A DNA stretch of 64,000 bases from Adlercreutzia rubneri (GTDB taxonomy: Bacteria > Actinomycetota > Coriobacteriia > Coriobacteriales > Eggerthellaceae), in assembly GCF_009755265.1 (NCBI RefSeq), contig NZ_WPOO01000006.1:62001-126000 (forward strand), written 5' to 3'. A model generated the notes under the pieces. It did not search any database. It was not told where the DNA came from and saw only the letters and a list, made by a program, of their open reading frames with translations. Of this stretch, positions 1 through 9,200 are shown one piece after another. Position 1 is the first letter of the stretch, and each line of letters begins with the position of its first letter. The translations under genes and the position numbers were made by a program.

Positions 1-339
1 GCCGCAGGTCTTCATGTCCTCCATGATGAAACCCATCTCCACCGGGGTGACGAGGCGCCCGGCCCGGTCGCTGAACGCGCGGCCTCCCTCGGTGGCAAGC
101 AGCCCCAGGGCCACTTCGCGCACGCAGGTCGCTTCCACGGCCGCGCCGCAGGCCGCCTCCAGACGCGCCGCCAGCATGCGGGCCGCATCGGGCGTGGCCG
201 CCAACACCAGCAGATCGCTCGGGGCCGCGCCGCCTTCCAGCAGCGCCGCCGCCCGTTCCACCAGGCGCGTGGTCTTCCCGCAACCGACGGCGCCCTCCAC
301 CAGCACGGCTTCGGGGGTCGGGGTCAGTTCGATAGCCAT
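1..339 (-). CDS. UvrD/Rep-like ATP-dependent DNA helicase, N-terminal part
   Basis: Only the first 113 codons are present; the gene runs off the left edge. The reading frame starts with ATG at 339 and has a Walker A motif, GAVGCGKTT, at about residues 16-24, followed by a stretch (LLVLAATPDAARMLAARL) of the kind found in motif Ia of superfamily 1 helicases, where single-stranded DNA is gripped. This layout fits the UvrD/Rep/PcrA group or an AddAB-like helicase-nuclease subunit; the missing C-terminal part would decide. It is the last gene on the minus strand here and is separated from the upstream iron-sulfur operon by a hairpin-rich gap, so it is probably transcribed separately. Confidence 0.7.
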   Translation of the reverse strand, partial: MAIELTPTPEAVLVEGAVGCGKTTRLVERAAALLEGGAAPSDLLVLAATPDAARMLAARLEAACGAAVEATCVREVALGLLATEGGRAFSDRAGRLVTPVEMGFIMEDMKTCG

Positions 340-386
340 AGCCTTCCTCTCTTCCGTCGGCGCGGAGAAGCCCCCGCGCCCGTCGT

Positions 387-452
387 GTCTTTCCCCGGCA
401 AAGAGTACCGAATACTCCCTGCCGGGGAAAGACCGCTGAAACGGTCTTTCCC
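387..452. repeat. Overlapping, mutually exclusive inverted repeats
   Basis: GTCTTTCCCCGGCA at 387-400 pairs perfectly with 420-433, and a small inner palindrome (GAGTA/TACTC) lies in the loop. The same right arm also pairs through GGGAAAGACCG (425-435) with CGGTCTTTCCC (442-452). The two hairpins cannot form at once. The element lies between the napH-like gene and the helicase, just upstream of the helicase start on the minus strand. It could be an attenuator-like leader or three copies of a short dispersed repeat. The pairing is seen directly; the function is inferred. Confidence 0.6.
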
Positions 453-502
453 GTGGGTTGCCTTTGTCGGCGGCAAGGGCAGAGCCCTTTCCCTACGGCT
501 CG

Positions 503-538
503 GGGCAAGGGGGGCGGCGCCTTCCGCCTCCCTTGCCC
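503..538 (-). terminator. Strong GC-rich hairpin after the napH-like gene
   Basis: GGGCAAGGGGGGCGG (503-517) pairs with CCGCCTCCCTTGCCC (524-538) with one mismatch and a six-base loop. It lies about 65 bases past the stop of the minus-strand napH-like gene and is a plausible end of that operon. There is no run of U after it on the minus strand, so intrinsic termination is not certain. Confidence 0.4.
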
Positions 539-601
539 GGGCGGCCCTGGGCCCTGCGGCCCGGGCGCGTTCCCGGTCGCAACGCCCGATCCGCGCGGGT
601 T

Positions 602-1624
602 CTACGAAGCCGTCACCGCGTCCTCGTCCTCCACGACCACGGTGGATGCGCCCTGCACCTTCTGGGGCAGGAAGGGCATCTTGATGGCCTGGGTGGGGCA
701 GGCCTCCACGCAGGCGCGGCACTTGGTGCACTCGCTGAAGCTCATACCGGCCTCGGGATGGCGCACGTTGATGCCCTGGGGGCACACGGCGGCGCACACC
801 TCGCAGGAGGCGCCCTCCACGGTCTCGCGGCACTTCGCGTCGTTCACCTGTGGCACGAAAGTACGGTTCGCCTTGCCGATGAGGCTCATGAGGGCGCTGA
901 TGGGGCAGAAGGTGCTGCACCACTTGCGGAAGAACACCACCTCGGCCAAAAGCAGCGCCGGCACGAGGATAACGCCCCAGGCCACGTCGCCGAAGGCGAA
1001 CAGGCGCATGACCAGCACGATGGTGGCGAAGGTGAGGCCGATGGGGCAGATGAGGCAGAACACGGGGAACCCGAACACGGCCGCCGACAGCAGCGAGCCG
1101 CCGAGGATGACGTGGCGCGAGTCCAGCGCGGCCCGCTTCTCGGCGCAGGAGGAGCAACCGGCCTTCGAGCCGCAACCCTTCAAGGCCGCCTGCTCGTCGG
1201 CGGAAAGCGGCGCGGGCTCGGCCGCGGCTTCGGTCCCCGCCCCGGCGCCGTCGGCCACGGCGGCCTTCACCAGCGGGTTCTCGCTGGCGGGCAGCACGCC
1301 GGTGCCGGTCATGTCGGTGTTTGAGGTCTTCTTCGAGAAGATGCCGCGGATCTTCGACACCACGGGCACGGGGCACACCCAACCGCAGAAGGCCCGGGCG
1401 AACAGCAGGATGAGGGCGATGGCGATGACCACCGAAATGACCGCCCGGGGAATCATGGTCTTGGTGGCGATCATGGTCATAAGCGCCCCCAGGGGGCAGA
1501 GCAGCGAGATGTCCTGCCAGCCGATGGCCGACAGGGTGCCCACGCCCACGTGGGTGGCGAATCCCACGGCCACCACGGCGATGACCGCGAGGGGAATGAT
1601 AGTGCGGAGTCGCTTGGTATTCAC
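602..1624 (-). CDS. napH: NapH-like membrane 4Fe-4S polyferredoxin
   Basis: This is a 340-residue membrane iron-sulfur protein of the NapH/NosR/RdxA type, a family that passes quinol electrons to periplasmic electron carriers. Several membrane helices are visible (near residues 7-25, 60-78, 165-195, 205-230). The family's CxxxCP motifs appear as FCGWVCPVP and CSTFCPISA, and two ferredoxin motifs lie near the C-terminus (CEVCAAVCP and CTKCRACVEACP). A charged, Ala/Pro-rich insert with extra Cys (GCGSKAGCSSC) separates the halves. I chose the GTG at 1624 because AAAGGAGG precedes it at good spacing; a longer frame upstream overlaps the napG-like gene. It is the last gene of a four-gene minus-strand operon, 14 bases after the napG-like gene. 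The napH symbol denotes family only; no napA is present. Confidence 0.85.
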   Translation of the reverse strand: MNTKRLRTIIPLAVIAVVAVGFATHVGVGTLSAIGWQDISLLCPLGALMTMIATKTMIPRAVISVVIAIALILLFARAFCGWVCPVPVVSKIRGIFSKKTSNTDMTGTGVLPASENPLVKAAVADGAGAGTEAAAEPAPLSADEQAALKGCGSKAGCSSCAEKRAALDSRHVILGGSLLSAAVFGFPVFCLICPIGLTFATIVLVMRLFAFGDVAWGVILVPALLLAEVVFFRKWCSTFCPISALMSLIGKANRTFVPQVNDAKCRETVEGASCEVCAAVCPQGINVRHPEAGMSFSECTKCRACVEACPTQAIKMPFLPQKVQGASTVVVEDEDAVTAS

Positions 1625-1638
1625 AGCGCTGGCCTCCT

Positions 1639-2292
1639 TTAGGCTTCGAGGGGACGGACGACGATGGCGCGCTCGGTGGCCCCGGCGGAAATGGAGCCGT
1701 TCTGCAACGAGACGCACACGCTCTCGCAGGCGCCGCAGCCGTTGCACGCGTCGTTCAGCACGTAGGGGCGGTTGTTCTCGTCCAGCGCCATGGCCTCGTA
1801 CTCGCAGGCGTCGTAGCAGAAGCGGCAGCCGATGAGGCGGTAGGCCAGACACAGGTCCTGGTTCAGCTCGGCCAGGCCCAGCACGCCGGTCTCGGGGGTG
1901 CTTCCCGGTTTCAGCGCCTCGGTGGGGCACGACGCCACGCACAAGGGCTCGCCGCCGTTCTCCTCAGTGCACCAGTCGCACCAGTTCGCGCTGAAATCCA
2001 TGACGGGGGTGCGCATGTTCAGCAGACCGTCCTCCAAGTGCGCCGGGGCGATGACGCCGCGGGGGCACACCTCGTAGCACTTCTCGCAGCGGATGCACGC
2101 CGACACGAGGGCGTCCTCGTCCTGGCCTCCGGGCGGGCGCACCAGCGGAGCGCTGCCGGCGTAGCGCACAGCCCCCAGCCCTACCAGCGCCGCCGTGCCG
2201 CCGAGCCCCACGCAGAGCGCCCGGCGCGTGATGACCGGCCGCCCGTCCTTCTTCGGGGCGGCCTCGGCGGCCTTCTCGTCGTTCTCAGCCAT
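1639..2292 (-). CDS. napG: NapG-like Tat-exported 4Fe-4S ferredoxin
   Basis: The 217-residue protein opens with a twin-arginine signal (ITRRALCVGLGG at about residue 22) and a hydrophobic stretch, so it is probably exported folded with its clusters. Four Cys-rich motifs follow: CIRCEKCYEVCP, CDWCT..CVASCP, CRFCYDACEYEA and CNGCGACESVCV, which is the NapG/MauM pattern of four 4Fe-4S clusters. NapG works with NapH in moving quinol electrons to a periplasmic reductase. I prefer the ATG at 2292, which follows GAGGAAGAGA, over the ATG at 2313. It sits between torD and the napH-like gene and should form a quinol dehydrogenase module with the latter. The partner reductase may be the DmsABC-type complex encoded opposite. 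Confidence 0.85.
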   Translation of the reverse strand: MAENDEKAAEAAPKKDGRPVITRRALCVGLGGTAALVGLGAVRYAGSAPLVRPPGGQDEDALVSACIRCEKCYEVCPRGVIAPAHLEDGLLNMRTPVMDFSANWCDWCTEENGGEPLCVASCPTEALKPGSTPETGVLGLAELNQDLCLAYRLIGCRFCYDACEYEAMALDENNRPYVLNDACNGCGACESVCVSLQNGSISAGATERAIVVRPLEA

Positions 2293-2376
2293 GGTCTTCT
2301 CTTCCTCTCTCATTCGCCCTTGGGTTGCAGTACGCAGTTGGCGGGAAGGACCCAGGGCCCTTCCCCGTGATGGGGC

Positions 2377-3117
2377 TTATTCGCCGTCCTCGTCCCCATC
2401 CTCGAAAATCTCGTCGAAGAACTCCTCTTCCACCTGCAGAAAGCCGTCGGTGAGACTCGCGAGGCCCTGGTAGAGGCCGCACTGCGCGAAGCGTCGCAGA
2501 TCGGCGGTCATGAGCGGCACCCAGCTGGACAGGTGATCGGCCAGGAAGTTGCGCTGGGTGGCCAGCAGGCGCTCCACCTCGGCCTCGTCGTCGGCCTCGG
2601 CCGCCGCCACGATGCGGTCGCCGAGGGCCGCCATGAACTCCAGCTCCAAGGCGATGTGGTCCTCGGCCTCCTTCCAGGTGGGCAGCTTGTCGAGGCCCTC
2701 GCTGCGGTACACGGCCAGCACCTCATCGCGGGCCTCCTGCATCATGAGGCGCTTGGGGCTGGTGTACACCGACTCGAAGGGGTAGGCGGCGGAATAGGCG
2801 TCGATGCCGTGGCCGATGAAGGCCCGCACGTAATCGACGGCCAGGTCGGTAATGGCGTGGGCGTCGGCCCCGGACAGGTAGGTGGCGATGGTGCGGTAGC
2901 CGGTGTCCACGGCGGTGTTGCCCGTGGCGGCCGGGAAGCGCATGGTCTTCAACTCGGCCAGGAACTCCTCGTCCACTTCCACGCGGTAGAGGCGGGCGAG
3001 CAGGCGGTACACCGCGGAGCGCTGGGCGGTGAGCTCGGCCAGGGCGGCCAGGTCGGTGGCCTCCTCGGTCGCGGGGGTTGCTGCGGCGGCAGTGGCTATG
3101 GTGTCGGTTTCGGTCAT
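2377..3117 (-). CDS. torD: TorD/DmsD-family redox enzyme maturation chaperone
   Basis: This 246-residue, mostly helical, acidic cytoplasmic protein has the TorD-family signature AEDHIALELEFM (about residues 150-162), preceded by a conserved PFESVYTSPKRLMMQE segment. These chaperones bind the Tat signal of molybdopterin oxidoreductases and hold the enzyme until cofactor is inserted. The likely client is the catalytic subunit at 6238, whose gene is divergent from this cluster. The first 25 residues are low-complexity Ala/Thr and the C-terminus is very acidic. The ATG at 3117 follows an AGAGGAGAT Shine-Dalgarno. It lies 78 bases after the unknown gene at 3196 and 84 bases before the napG-like gene, all in one orientation. 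Confidence 0.85.
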   Translation of the reverse strand: MTETDTIATAAAATPATEEATDLAALAELTAQRSAVYRLLARLYRVEVDEEFLAELKTMRFPAATGNTAVDTGYRTIATYLSGADAHAITDLAVDYVRAFIGHGIDAYSAAYPFESVYTSPKRLMMQEARDEVLAVYRSEGLDKLPTWKEAEDHIALELEFMAALGDRIVAAAEADDEAEVERLLATQRNFLADHLSSWVPLMTADLRRFAQCGLYQGLASLTDGFLQVEEEFFDEIFEDGDEDGE

Positions 3118-3195
3118 GGGAATCTCCTCTGTTCTCGAAGGGGCGTACTCGACCGCCCTCTGGTTACCGGAAGGGAAGCGGTGGAAGGCGCCGCG

Positions 3196-4068
3196 CTACT
3201 GGGCGTCCGCGGTGGTCTCGCCGGTCTCGGCACCCTTATCGGCCTGCGCCTCGGGCTCGGGCGCGGCCTGGGCCGCTACGAGGTCGGCCACGATGCGCTG
3301 TCCCGCGCGGCCGACTTCGGTAATGCGCCAGCTCTTGTCGCGCCATTCCACGGCATCGCATTTCTCCAGCTTGTCGATGAAGTGGGGCGCGTACAGACGG
3401 GGGCTCTTCAGCAGCTCGTCGTTGTCCACGGCCTCGTTGATGGTCGGCATCGAAGCGCCGGCATCCTGGGCGGTAAGGCCGAGAATGCGCTCGTAGATCG
3501 TGGCGTACTTCGCGTCCTCGGCAAGCAGGTTGGTCAGGCGGTCGAGGGGCTTGTCGGCCTCGGCGTACGCCGCGCCGTCCTCAGTGGCAAGCCAGCAGAC
3601 CTCCGGCGCCTCGCCGGCCTCGTAGTAGGACACGCCGTCGACTTCCACGAGCACCGGCTCCGGGTCGCCCTCGGGGTATGGCTCGCCGTCGGCGGTCACG
3701 CGGGCGAGGGCCCCGGCGCGCTCGAGCAAGTTCGCGAGCGAAGCGGGGGAGTACACGGAGAAGTTGTCTGTCTGCAGGCGATCCACCTCGGCATCCAGGG
3801 CGTCGGTGGTCTGCGGCGCGGCGCAGAACGTGATCATGCCGAGCAGCGTGCGACGGCGCGGCGCCATAGCGCTGAACAGGTCGGCGATGCGCTCGGGGGC
3901 CGGGCGCGTATCCACGACGGGCGCCGGGACGTCGGTGTGGGGGGTGCCCAGATAGCCCCCGGTTACCTCCTCAGCATCTTCTTCGACATCGTCGTCGAAG
4001 GCGCCGAGGGGGTCGAAACCCATGGAATCGTCTAATGCGAGATCGAGGAACGAGGAAGTGTCTTTCAT
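3196..4068 (-). CDS. Uncharacterised acidic protein in the reductase accessory operon
   Basis: I do not recognise this 290-residue soluble protein. It has no signal peptide, no membrane helix and no Cys cluster. The first 60 residues are acidic and look disordered (DDDVEEDAEEV); the middle resembles a helical, winged-helix-like arrangement (RRRTLLGMITFCAAPQ, and later LLKSPRLYAPHFIDKLEKC followed by WRITEVG), and the end is an Ala/Glu-rich tail. The ATG at 4068 follows AAAGGGCGG; the frame stays open further upstream but has no better start. As first gene of the operon with torD, napG-like and napH-like genes it is likely to serve reductase maturation or regulation. That role is inferred from position alone. 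Confidence 0.6.
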   Translation of the reverse strand: MKDTSSFLDLALDDSMGFDPLGAFDDDVEEDAEEVTGGYLGTPHTDVPAPVVDTRPAPERIADLFSAMAPRRRTLLGMITFCAAPQTTDALDAEVDRLQTDNFSVYSPASLANLLERAGALARVTADGEPYPEGDPEPVLVEVDGVSYYEAGEAPEVCWLATEDGAAYAEADKPLDRLTNLLAEDAKYATIYERILGLTAQDAGASMPTINEAVDNDELLKSPRLYAPHFIDKLEKCDAVEWRDKSWRITEVGRAGQRIVADLVAAQAAPEPEAQADKGAETGETTADAQ

Positions 4069-4257
4069 GTCATCCGCCCTTTGAACAAATGCTTGCAGTC
4101 TTCCCTCTCGCACGCAGCGAGAGATGAACCTCGCCCCCGAGGTTCGACTTTTGCAAACATTGTCCGTCCGAGAATTCGGGCGGTATCCCCACAGCGCATA
4201 GTAGCCGAGGCCCATCGAATCCGTCAAGGGGGAAATTCCCCTGCGTCATCAGTCTGC

Positions 4258-4326
4258 CTGGCAAAAAGCCGTACTGGGCTGCGGGTTTTTGCTTCGAGTC
4301 CGCAGCCCGACACGGCTTTTTGCCAG
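4258..4326. terminator. Large two-part hairpin in the 331-base gap 4069-4399
   Basis: CTGGCAAAAAGCCGT (4258-4272) pairs perfectly with 4312-4326, and inside it GGGCTGCGG pairs with CCGCAGCCC. On the minus strand it lies after the LuxR gene stop at 4400, so it is a likely terminator shielding the accessory operon from read-through. The sequence TCCGCAGCCCGAC recurs just beyond it (about 4331-4343). The remainder of the gap holds no gene that I can support and should contain the promoter of the gene at 4068. Confidence 0.6.
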
Positions 4327-4399
4327 AGTATCCGCAGCCCGACCAGGGAAAATGTCGGGAAGTCCATGGATGCCGGGAGAACCCCGACCGGATGCGGCC

Positions 4400-5956
4400 C
4401 TACTCCCTCGTGACGCCTTCGATGACGTCGAGCATTTCCTGTTTGGAACGGACGTCCATCTTCTGGTAGATGTGGCGCAAATGGGTGCTCACGGTCCCCT
4501 TCGAGATAAACAGCTCCTCTTGAATGCGGGCGGCCGAGCGGCCCTTGGCGAAGAGGATCATCACCTCGGTCTCCTTGGGCGACAGCTCGAAGGCGGCGGC
4601 CACTTCCAGGCAGCGGTCCTGGAAGCGCGGGCGCGGCGTTGCTAGCGGCGTTGACGATTTTGGTGCTTGTAGCTCGGCGGCAGCATTCTTTGAAGAAGCC
4701 CTGTCGACTTGCGTCACGGTTCCCGAAAAATTCTCGCTCGACGGATCCTCCGGCTCTTCGGTCAGTGCGATGAGGTCGCTCTCGCGGAACACGAACAAAA
4801 ACGACAGCAGCACCGCCATGGTGGCGACAAGGGCGATGAAGCTCAGGAACTGCGGTGAGAAGGGGGCGAACCGATCCACAGCGTCCCCCGCGACGGCACC
4901 GAGCAGCACGCCGAGCGTGACCATGCCCCAACCGATGCCGAATACGCGGGTGGAGGACAATCGGTAGTTAGCAGATATTTCTGCTAGCAACATCCATATG
5001 AGCACATTAAAGGTGCCGTAACCCGTCAGAGCCAGCACGCTCTCGATGTCCTGGGCGCCGGTGAAGATGGGCAACAGCATGAAGAAGAAGGCCATGACGA
5101 CGATGGCTGCCTTGTAGATAGTACGGGTGCTCTGCTCAGAGCCCAAAAGGGCGGCGCCGTAGACAATGAGCATGGTGATGAGACCAGCACCGGCTAGCGG
5201 CCATTGCAAGAGTAAATGGATGCTCAGATTGTTCGAGGAAAGGAACGCTGCGCGCACCATGCCGTCGGCAATGCCCACCAGGCAGGCGCACAAGCCGATG
5301 CGCCAGGCGAAGGACTTCAGATCGAACTCGATGGGGCGCACGGTTGGTTGGCGCTTGCGTGACCAGGCGTGCTGCTGCACGAAGAGAATCCATCCAGAGA
5401 CCACGGGCAAAAGAGCGCAGAGCACGCAGCTGGTGACGGGCGGGAGCATAGCGGTGAGGGAATAGGCAACAGCGGCGAGAAAGAAGGCCAAGGGCACTTC
5501 GAAGGTGGTACGGCCTGGTGGTTCGTTGCGGTACAGCTCGCCATAGCCCAAATCGATGATCCCGGAGCCGAGGCCCGTGGTTATCGCCCCTATGATTCCG
5601 CAGACGTCGCCTATCATGCCCTCGGCACCCGAGGAGGCCAAAAGGACAGTGCCCACGCCGGTGAGCGTTGGTCCGGCGGCGCGGGCTGTCGGATGCAGCA
5701 TGAGTTTCGCGAAACGATCGCCGGTGAGAGCGCTTCCGAACAGCGCAATGCATAGAGCGCCCGCGGAAACGAGAAAGAACGCTGGTCGGATCGCCTCGCC
5801 GCTCCAAGTCATGAAGCTGGCGGCAGCGCCGACGAACATGAGGTACACCCAGGCCCGAATGAGCGCGAAGCCGAATACTCTATCGAGGCCTAGCGGGTGC
5901 CCTCCTGTTTCAGCACGATAGGCGAGCAGGTTCTCTTTGATATTGCAGAAATTCAT
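4400..5956 (-). CDS. Membrane-anchored LuxR-family transcriptional regulator
   Basis: The 518-residue protein has about 12 hydrophobic segments in its first 400 residues, arranged like a transporter fold, then a linker rich in Ser/Ala/Pro and a C-terminal LuxR-type helix-turn-helix (LSPKETEVMILFAKGRS ... ISKGTVSTHLRHIYQKM, about residues 455-510). This architecture is a common and expanded regulator type in Eggerthellaceae, usually beside the reductase it is thought to control. The membrane part may sense a ligand; the tail binds DNA. The ATG at 5956 is preceded by GAGGGGGG. It is divergent from the dmsA-like gene at 6238 across a 281-base AT-rich region, so control of that operon is the simplest reading. 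Confidence 0.85.
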   Translation of the reverse strand: MNFCNIKENLLAYRAETGGHPLGLDRVFGFALIRAWVYLMFVGAAASFMTWSGEAIRPAFFLVSAGALCIALFGSALTGDRFAKLMLHPTARAAGPTLTGVGTVLLASSGAEGMIGDVCGIIGAITTGLGSGIIDLGYGELYRNEPPGRTTFEVPLAFFLAAVAYSLTAMLPPVTSCVLCALLPVVSGWILFVQQHAWSRKRQPTVRPIEFDLKSFAWRIGLCACLVGIADGMVRAAFLSSNNLSIHLLLQWPLAGAGLITMLIVYGAALLGSEQSTRTIYKAAIVVMAFFFMLLPIFTGAQDIESVLALTGYGTFNVLIWMLLAEISANYRLSSTRVFGIGWGMVTLGVLLGAVAGDAVDRFAPFSPQFLSFIALVATMAVLLSFLFVFRESDLIALTEEPEDPSSENFSGTVTQVDRASSKNAAAELQAPKSSTPLATPRPRFQDRCLEVAAAFELSPKETEVMILFAKGRSAARIQEELFISKGTVSTHLRHIYQKMDVRSKQEMLDVIEGVTRE

Positions 5957-6237
5957 GCGACCCCCCTCGGCGCGGCGGGTGACGCGGCCCTGACGAGACA
6001 GCGGATCGCGCCCTGGTCTCCTCGTCGGTCGATGAGGAGAACCCCTGTTGACGAAAGAAATTATACGGCGAAACAAGATTGCCCCATCTCACTTTTTAAA
6101 TGATATGCAAGGCGATGAACTGGGAAAACTTAAAAATAATGGCAAATATATGATGTGGTACTAGCCTTCTTTTGACAAGATGTGGGCGCTGAGAGCCTCG
6201 ATGCGGGGCTCCGAGGAGAATAGGAAAAGGAGGAGAG
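5957..6237. promoter_or_regulatory. Divergent promoter region, LuxR regulator / DmsABC operon
   Basis: This 281-base region is strikingly AT-rich between about 6050 and 6180 compared with the GC-rich coding DNA on both sides, as expected for back-to-back promoters and regulator sites. A TTGACA lies at 6173-6178 but I see no matching -10 at 16-18 bases, so no specific promoter is called. The plus-strand gene has a clear Shine-Dalgarno, AAAGGAGGAGAG, just before its ATG. Confidence 0.5.
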
Positions 6238-9200
6238 ATGGGCAAGCTCAATCTGAGCCGGCGCACCTTCGCCAAGCTCACCGCAGCCACGGCTGCTACG
6301 GCCGTTGTCGGCTGCGCGGTGCCCGGTGCCGCCCTGGCCGAGGACGCCGAGGCGCCCAGCCGCGGAAGCGAGATCAAGCGCGTCCGCACCTGCTGTCGCG
6401 GTTGCGGCAAGATGGAGTGCGGCGTGTGGGTCACCGTGGAGAACGGTCGTGCGATCAAAAGCGAGGGCGACCAGTCGTCGTTCCAATCGTCGGGCAATCA
6501 CTGCGGCAAGGGCCAGGCGTCCATTCAGGCGGCCTACCATCCCGATCGTATCTATCATCCGCTGAAGCGAACGAACCCCAAGGGCGAAGACCCCGGCTGG
6601 GTGCGCATCACGTGGGACGAGGCCATGGACACCATCGGTGAGAAGTTCACGGAGATCATCGATCAGTACGGCGGCCAGTCCATATTCAACATGTGCGGTA
6701 CGTCTCGCCAGTGGGTTTACGGCCCCTACTGTTTCTACAAGTGGCTGTTCGATACTCCCAACGCCCATGTGGCTTCGGAAATCTGCAAGGGGCCGCGCCG
6801 CCTCATGGGCTCCATCACCTCGGTGGACGGCGCTCCGTGGATGGCGTTGCGTGACGGCCCGCGGGTCTATGTTCAGTGGGGTACCGCGCCGGAGAACTCG
6901 AACTACGACGACAGCTGCCGTAACTTGGTCGACCAGATGAACAATGCCGATGTGCACATCTGCATCGACCCGCGTCTGTCCGGCTCTGGCAAAGAGGCCG
7001 ATTACTGGCTGAACCTGCGCCCCGGCACCGACGGTGCGCTGGCCCTGTGCTGGCAGCACATTATCCTGAAGCACGATCTTGTGGACTGGGAATTCGTCAA
7101 GCGCTGGTCGAATGCGTCCTTCCTCGTGGTGGAAGACATGGAACCCACGGGCGGCCGCTACTATGAGCTGTTCACCCCCATGGCGGGTTCGACGGCCGAT
7201 TCGCCAGCACCCCCGGCCGATGTGGTGGGTACCAAGCTGAAGACGCGCCTTCTGAAGGAGAGCGATGTCGTCGAGGGAGGCAGCCCCCGCAAGTTCTATG
7301 CCTGGAACAAGAACGCCAATGGCGGTCAGGGCGGCCTGGTGCTGTGGGACGTGGACACGACCCAATGGGAGGGCTGCAACCACGTGGCTCCCACCCGCGA
7401 TCAGATGGAGGTCATGTACGCCGGCACTTCCCAGGAGGGATACCTGCCTCCCATCTCCTATAACGAGCTGGTGGAAGCCGGTATCGATCTGGACATGCAC
7501 GACTCCCATGAGGTGACCCTGGCCGACGGCAGCAAGCACACGGCTCGTCCCGTGTGGTCCTATCTCGAGGAATCCGTGGCCGACTGCACCCCCGAGTGGT
7601 GCGCGGAGATCACTGGCCTCGATCCGGCGCTCGTAGAGGAGGCTTGCGTGGTGTGGGCCACCCGTCCCGAGGGACAGACCTACGGCAACGGTGGCATCCA
7701 CCTGCAGCTCGCCCCCGACCAGATCGGCAACTGCACGCAGTCGGTGCGCGCCATCCTGCACCTCATGTACATGACCGGGAACTTCGACGGGCCTGCCGGC
7801 AACCGCGGTCTTACACGCTCGCCCCTCGACGAGCAAGCCACGGGCGTTCCCGGCTCCAACATGCCCCAAGAGGTGAAGGCGCAGCTCATCTCGCTGGGCG
7901 TCATCCCCGTGGAGGGTGTCGAGCCGGATCCCATGAACGTGCCCGACCGCATCGAGACCTTGAGCAACATGGTCAGCGCCGACCGCTTCCCGCTTCTGGC
8001 CTACTACAACGAGTGGTCCGATGCCACCCGCATCTGGAACGCCTGCATCGAGGGAGACCCCTACCCGCTGAAGGGCGGCATCAACGAGTCCGGCTCGTTC
8101 ATGAACATGTCCAACGCGAACCTGGCTTGGGAGGCTCTCTCTAAGCTGGATTTCTGGGTGGACATCAACATGTTCCATCACCCCGGCACCGAGATGGCCG
8201 ACATCATCCTGCCCTGCCAGCATTGGCTCGAGCTGAACAACATCCGCGTGTCCCAGGGCGCCTCGGGCGGCATCGGACTCACCCAGCGCGCTATCGAGCC
8301 GCCGGCGGACACCAAGTTCGACTACGACATCAACCGTCTCCTTTTCGAAACCATGGAACGCCACGGCAGCCCGAACGGTACCTGGACCAACATCGCCGGC
8401 GACGGGCCGGGCGCCTATCATCATGATGATCGCCTGGAAGACTGGTTCCAGAACAATTCGAAGACCAACCCCAAGGTGAAGTGGGAGCACTGGGAGGACT
8501 TCCGTCAGGATTTCCAGGAGAACGGCTGGATCAACGCCAAGGAGATCGAGCCCGACCGCTGGGGCACCTACCGTCGCTTTGAAACCGGTTGGATGCGCAT
8601 GGGCAAGGACGCTTGTACCGGCAAGCTTTTCACCTGCGATGAGAAGGGCGAGCCGGTCAACAACTTCGGTTGTCCCACGCCGACGGCCCTCGTCGAGTTT
8701 TGGCCGCTGCTCTTCGAGAACTACTGCGTTGACCGCGCTAACGAGATCGAGCCGGGTCGCTACGACCTGCTCCATGAGATGATGCCGCACTTCGACGAGC
8801 CGGCAAGCGGTCCGGGCGGCGGTCAGGTTGACCTGGAGGAGTACCCGATCATTCTCACTACCGGGCGTCGCATTCCCGTGTACTTCCATTCCGAGCATCG
8901 CCAGCTGCCCTGGTGCCGCGAGCTGTGGCCGGCGCCGCGCCTGGAGATGAACCCCGCCGACGCCGAGAAGCTGGGGCTCAAGCAGGGCGACTGGGCCTGG
9001 ATCGAGACCGAGTGGGGCAAGGTACGCCAGTGCGTCGATCTGTACCACGGCATCGCGCCCGGCTGGGCCAACGCCGAACACGCCTGGTGGTTCCCGGAGC
9101 TGCCGGCACCGACCCATGGATTCACACTCTCGAACATCGAGTGCATTTGGGATCCCTATGGGCAAGATACCCATATCAGCTCGCACCACATGCGCGGCGT

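Noticed and set aside
6173..6178. TTGACA as a -35 box for the DmsABC operon
   Set aside because: No -10 element lies 16-18 bases downstream; the sequence there is GC-rich.
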